Assembly (NCBI RefSeq): GCF_019091455.1
Contig: NZ_JAGXJN010000034.1
Span: forward strand, 1-64,000
Direction of reading: 5' to 3'
DNA: 64,000 nt
Origin: Chitinophaga sp. GbtcB8
Lineage (GTDB): Bacteria > Bacteroidota > Bacteroidia > Chitinophagales > Chitinophagaceae
Below are positions 62,392-64,000 of the stretch, piece by piece. The notes under the pieces were generated by a model that ran no database searches, was not told the DNA's origin, and saw nothing but the letters and a program-made list of their open reading frames with translations. A program made the position numbers and the translations under genes. The stretch's first letter is position 1; each line of letters starts with the position of its first letter.

Positions 62392-63402
62392 TTAGTCTAC
62401 TATAAAAGGATAATCCTGCTGCATGTAAACATCCTTCAGCAGTTCATCATCGGAAGGCCAGGGTGATTCTTCAGCGAATTTCACACATTCTTCTACTTCG
62501 TTCTTCACCTTCTCGTTGATGGCTTCAATTTCTGCGTCGGTTGCCCACTTGTTCTTCTGGATCGTTTTCAACACTACGTTGATAGGATCTTTGTCTTTAT
62601 ATTCTTCTACTTCTTCCTTGGTACGGTATTTAGCCGGGTCGCTCATGGAGTGGCCGCGGTAACGGTAAGTTTTGATCTCTACCAGGGTAGGACCATTGCC
62701 TTCGCGGGCGCGTTTTACTGCGCGGTCCAGGCCTTCGTGTACGGCTTCGCAGCTCATACCATCAATGGTATCGCTGGGCATTTCGTATGCTTCAGCCAGT
62801 TTATAGATGTCCAGTACATTAGAGGTACGTTCTACAGAAGTACCCATGGCGTACATATTGTTCTCGCAAATAAAGATCACCGGCAGTTTCCACAGCATGG
62901 CCATGTTAAAGGTTTCATGCAGGATACCCTGACGGGCGGCGCCATCGCCAAAGAAACAAAGCACTACGTTATCTGTACCCTGGTATTGCTCTGCAAAAGC
63001 CAGGCCTGCACCGGTTCCTATTTGTGCGCCTACGATACCGTGGCCGCCGAAGAAACCTTTTTCTTTGGAGAAAAAGTGCATGCTGCCTCCCTTACCTTTG
63101 GAGCAGCCGGTTGCTTTACCATACAGCTCTGCCATACAGGCATCTGCAGTAATGCCTTTGGCAATTGCCAGGGCGTGATCACGGTAAGCAGTGATGAATT
63201 TATCAGAGGGTTTGGTAGCACTCATGGCGCCTGCGGCAATTGCTTCCTGTCCGATGTACAGGTGGCAGAAACCACGGATCTTCTGCATACCATATAACTG
63301 TCCTGCTTTCTCTTCAAAGCGGCGCAGTAAGAGCATCAGCTCATACCAATACAAGTACGTTTCTTTCGTAAACTTCGTCTTCGCTTCTGTTTTAGTAGCC
63401 AC
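62392..63402 (-). CDS. pdhA: pyruvate dehydrogenase E1 alpha subunit
   Basis: The thiamine-diphosphate alpha subunit of the pyruvate dehydrogenase complex; it decarboxylates pyruvate and feeds acetyl-CoA. Motifs: RRFEEKAGQLYGMQKI, GFCHLYIGQEA, RDHALAIAKG, GKGGSMHFFS, the ThDP motif GDGAARQG followed by NMAMLWKLPVIFICENN and the phosphorylation-loop region YRYRGHSMSDPAKYR. The upstream in-frame TTG at 63423 lies in the -7 box, so I chose the GTG at 63402 (MATKTEAKTKF), giving 336 residues. The beta subunit is not next to it in the window. Confidence 0.95.
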   Translation of the reverse strand: MATKTEAKTKFTKETYLYWYELMLLLRRFEEKAGQLYGMQKIRGFCHLYIGQEAIAAGAMSATKPSDKFITAYRDHALAIAKGITADACMAELYGKATGCSKGKGGSMHFFSKEKGFFGGHGIVGAQIGTGAGLAFAEQYQGTDNVVLCFFGDGAARQGILHETFNMAMLWKLPVIFICENNMYAMGTSVERTSNVLDIYKLAEAYEMPSDTIDGMSCEAVHEGLDRAVKRAREGNGPTLVEIKTYRYRGHSMSDPAKYRTKEEVEEYKDKDPINVVLKTIQKNKWATDAEIEAINEKVKNEVEECVKFAEESPWPSDDELLKDVYMQQDYPFIVD

Positions 63403-63420
63403 TGTTTCTAAATTTGTCCG

Positions 63421-63428
63421 CAAATATA
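63421..63428 (-). promoter_or_regulatory. -7 box of pdhA promoter
   Basis: The minus strand reads TATATTTG, exact consensus. It covers the codon at 63423, excluding that as the translation start. Confidence 0.65.
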
Positions 63429-63504
63429 ACAGGAAAATCCTAAAAACTAAATAACTGTGACAATTACCTGTAAATTTGTCGTTTACGAATTAGAAATTAA
63501 GCCA

Positions 63505-63655
63505 AAAGCGCAAAGCTGAAAGCAGAAAGCTTAATGCAGCGTACGGTATTGGTAAAAGCTAAAGGCTAAAAGCTAAAAGCCCATGCGGCATATCGGCCGT
63601 ACCCTGTACCGGCTGCCAACATACAGTATGGCCCGGCTTTATGCTTTATGCTTTC
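63505..63655. repeat. AAAGC/AAAAGCT word-repeat block
   Basis: Between divergent pdhA and recF: AAAGCGCAAAGCTGAAAGCAG on the left and GGCTTTATGCTTTATGCTTT on the right are inverse forms of one word, with four AAAGCTAAAAG-like copies in the centre. Confidence 0.65.
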
Positions 63656-63666
63656 ACCTTTCCCCT

Positions 63667-63674
63667 TATCTTTG
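63667..63674 (+). promoter_or_regulatory. -7 box before recF
   Basis: TATCTTTG, exact TAnnTTTG consensus, 5 bp before the presumed TTG start at 63679. If used, the recF message would be leaderless or nearly so. Confidence 0.45.
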
Positions 63675-63678
63675 CCGC

Positions 63679-64000
63679 TTGCTTACCATCAAAAACATAT
63701 CACTTACCCAGTTCAAGAACTATGCGCATACCGCTTATGCCTTTGAGCAGCGCATTGTAGGTATTACCGGCCGTAATGGCAGCGGCAAAACTAACCTGCT
63801 GGACGCCATTTATTACCTGTGCTTCACCAAAAGCTACTTTAGCAGCAATGAAGGGCAAAATACGCAGTACCAGACCAACGGCTTCCGGCTGGATGGGCAG
63901 CTGGAACGCAACGGGCAGCCCCACCGCATTATCTGCACCCTGAAAGACGGTAAAAAAGACATTACCCTCGATGAGGAAAGCTATGACCGTTTTTCCCGGC
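63679..64000 (+). CDS. recF: DNA replication/repair protein RecF (partial)
   Basis: The first 107 codons of RecF, cut by the window end. RecF is the SMC-like ATPase that loads RecA at gaps with RecO/RecR. Visible are LTIKNISLTQFKNY (family N-terminus) and the Walker A IVGITGRNGSGKTNLLDAIYYL. The TTG at 63679 is the nearest start to the family N-terminus; the frame is open to ATGs at 63628 and 63583, but those add residues with no RecF similarity and lie upstream of a -7 box. Confidence 0.9.
   Translation, partial: MLTIKNISLTQFKNYAHTAYAFEQRIVGITGRNGSGKTNLLDAIYYLCFTKSYFSSNEGQNTQYQTNGFRLDGQLERNGQPHRIICTLKDGKKDITLDEESYDRFSR

Noticed and set aside
63583..63678. Upstream ATG starts for recF
   Set aside because: The added residues do not resemble RecF and lie before an exact -7 box within a word-repeat block.

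Overview
The window looks like chromosomal DNA of a gliding-type Bacteroidota, most likely family Chitinophagaceae (Chitinophaga or a close relative). Supporting signs are a SusC/SusD pair, TonB receptors with carboxypeptidase-regulatory-like N-domains, several proteins ending in a type IX secretion (T9SS) sorting domain, and -7 promoter boxes of the form TAnnTTTG. Assignments rest on reading the sequence and on family knowledge; no database search was run. I saw no rRNA, tRNA, insertion sequence or CRISPR array.

Layout. 1-5252: two small uncertain proteins, a TonB receptor and the GTPase YchF. 5253-8214: a SpmA-SpmB type fusion protein and a YeiH-type transporter. 8241-14907: a SusD/SusC pair, a thiamine-binding-like protein and a GNAT-nitrilase fusion. 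15043-22926: a secreted Ig-like protein, a glycosyltransferase and a 1.7-kaa secreted hydrolase/beta-helix/PKD protein. 23332-44864: a large exopolysaccharide (EPS) region. 45078-57704: two tandem giant secreted paralogues (1974 and 2117 aa). 57979-63402: housekeeping genes (GMC oxidoreductase, EVE protein, LutA-like protein, RibH, TPR protein, PdhA). The window ends inside recF.

The EPS region. A minus-strand operon (33190 down to 24745) runs response regulator, initiating sugar-phosphate transferase, two GT2s, asparagine-synthase-like amidotransferase, GT4, methyltransferase, GT14-like transferase. Many junctions overlap as TAATG or ATGA. A flippase converges on it from 23332. A plus-strand series (33649-44864) carries a GT-C enzyme, a Wzz/BY-kinase-like copolymerase, two acyltransferases, a 36-residue membrane protein not previously listed, an O-antigen-ligase-like polymerase, a half-length TolC-like protein, a secreted hydrolase and another GT2. 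The parts for a lipid-linked, acylated polysaccharide made by a Wzx/Wzy-like route are therefore present. No Wza-type export protein is visible here.

Candidate new biology. (1) Four secreted serine hydrolases around the EPS genes share a GxSxGG (or GLSGGG) elbow and an H-x-x-W motif; two of them carry a roughly 170-residue module I do not recognise, present six times in total. (2) The two giant paralogues share a promoter and a small conserved leader hairpin. (3) The Wzz/BY-kinase gene has an intrinsic-terminator-like hairpin just upstream of its start. (4) Many intergenic gaps are filled by locus-specific short-word repeats that form imperfect inverted arms starting at stop codons and enclosing terminators or promoters.
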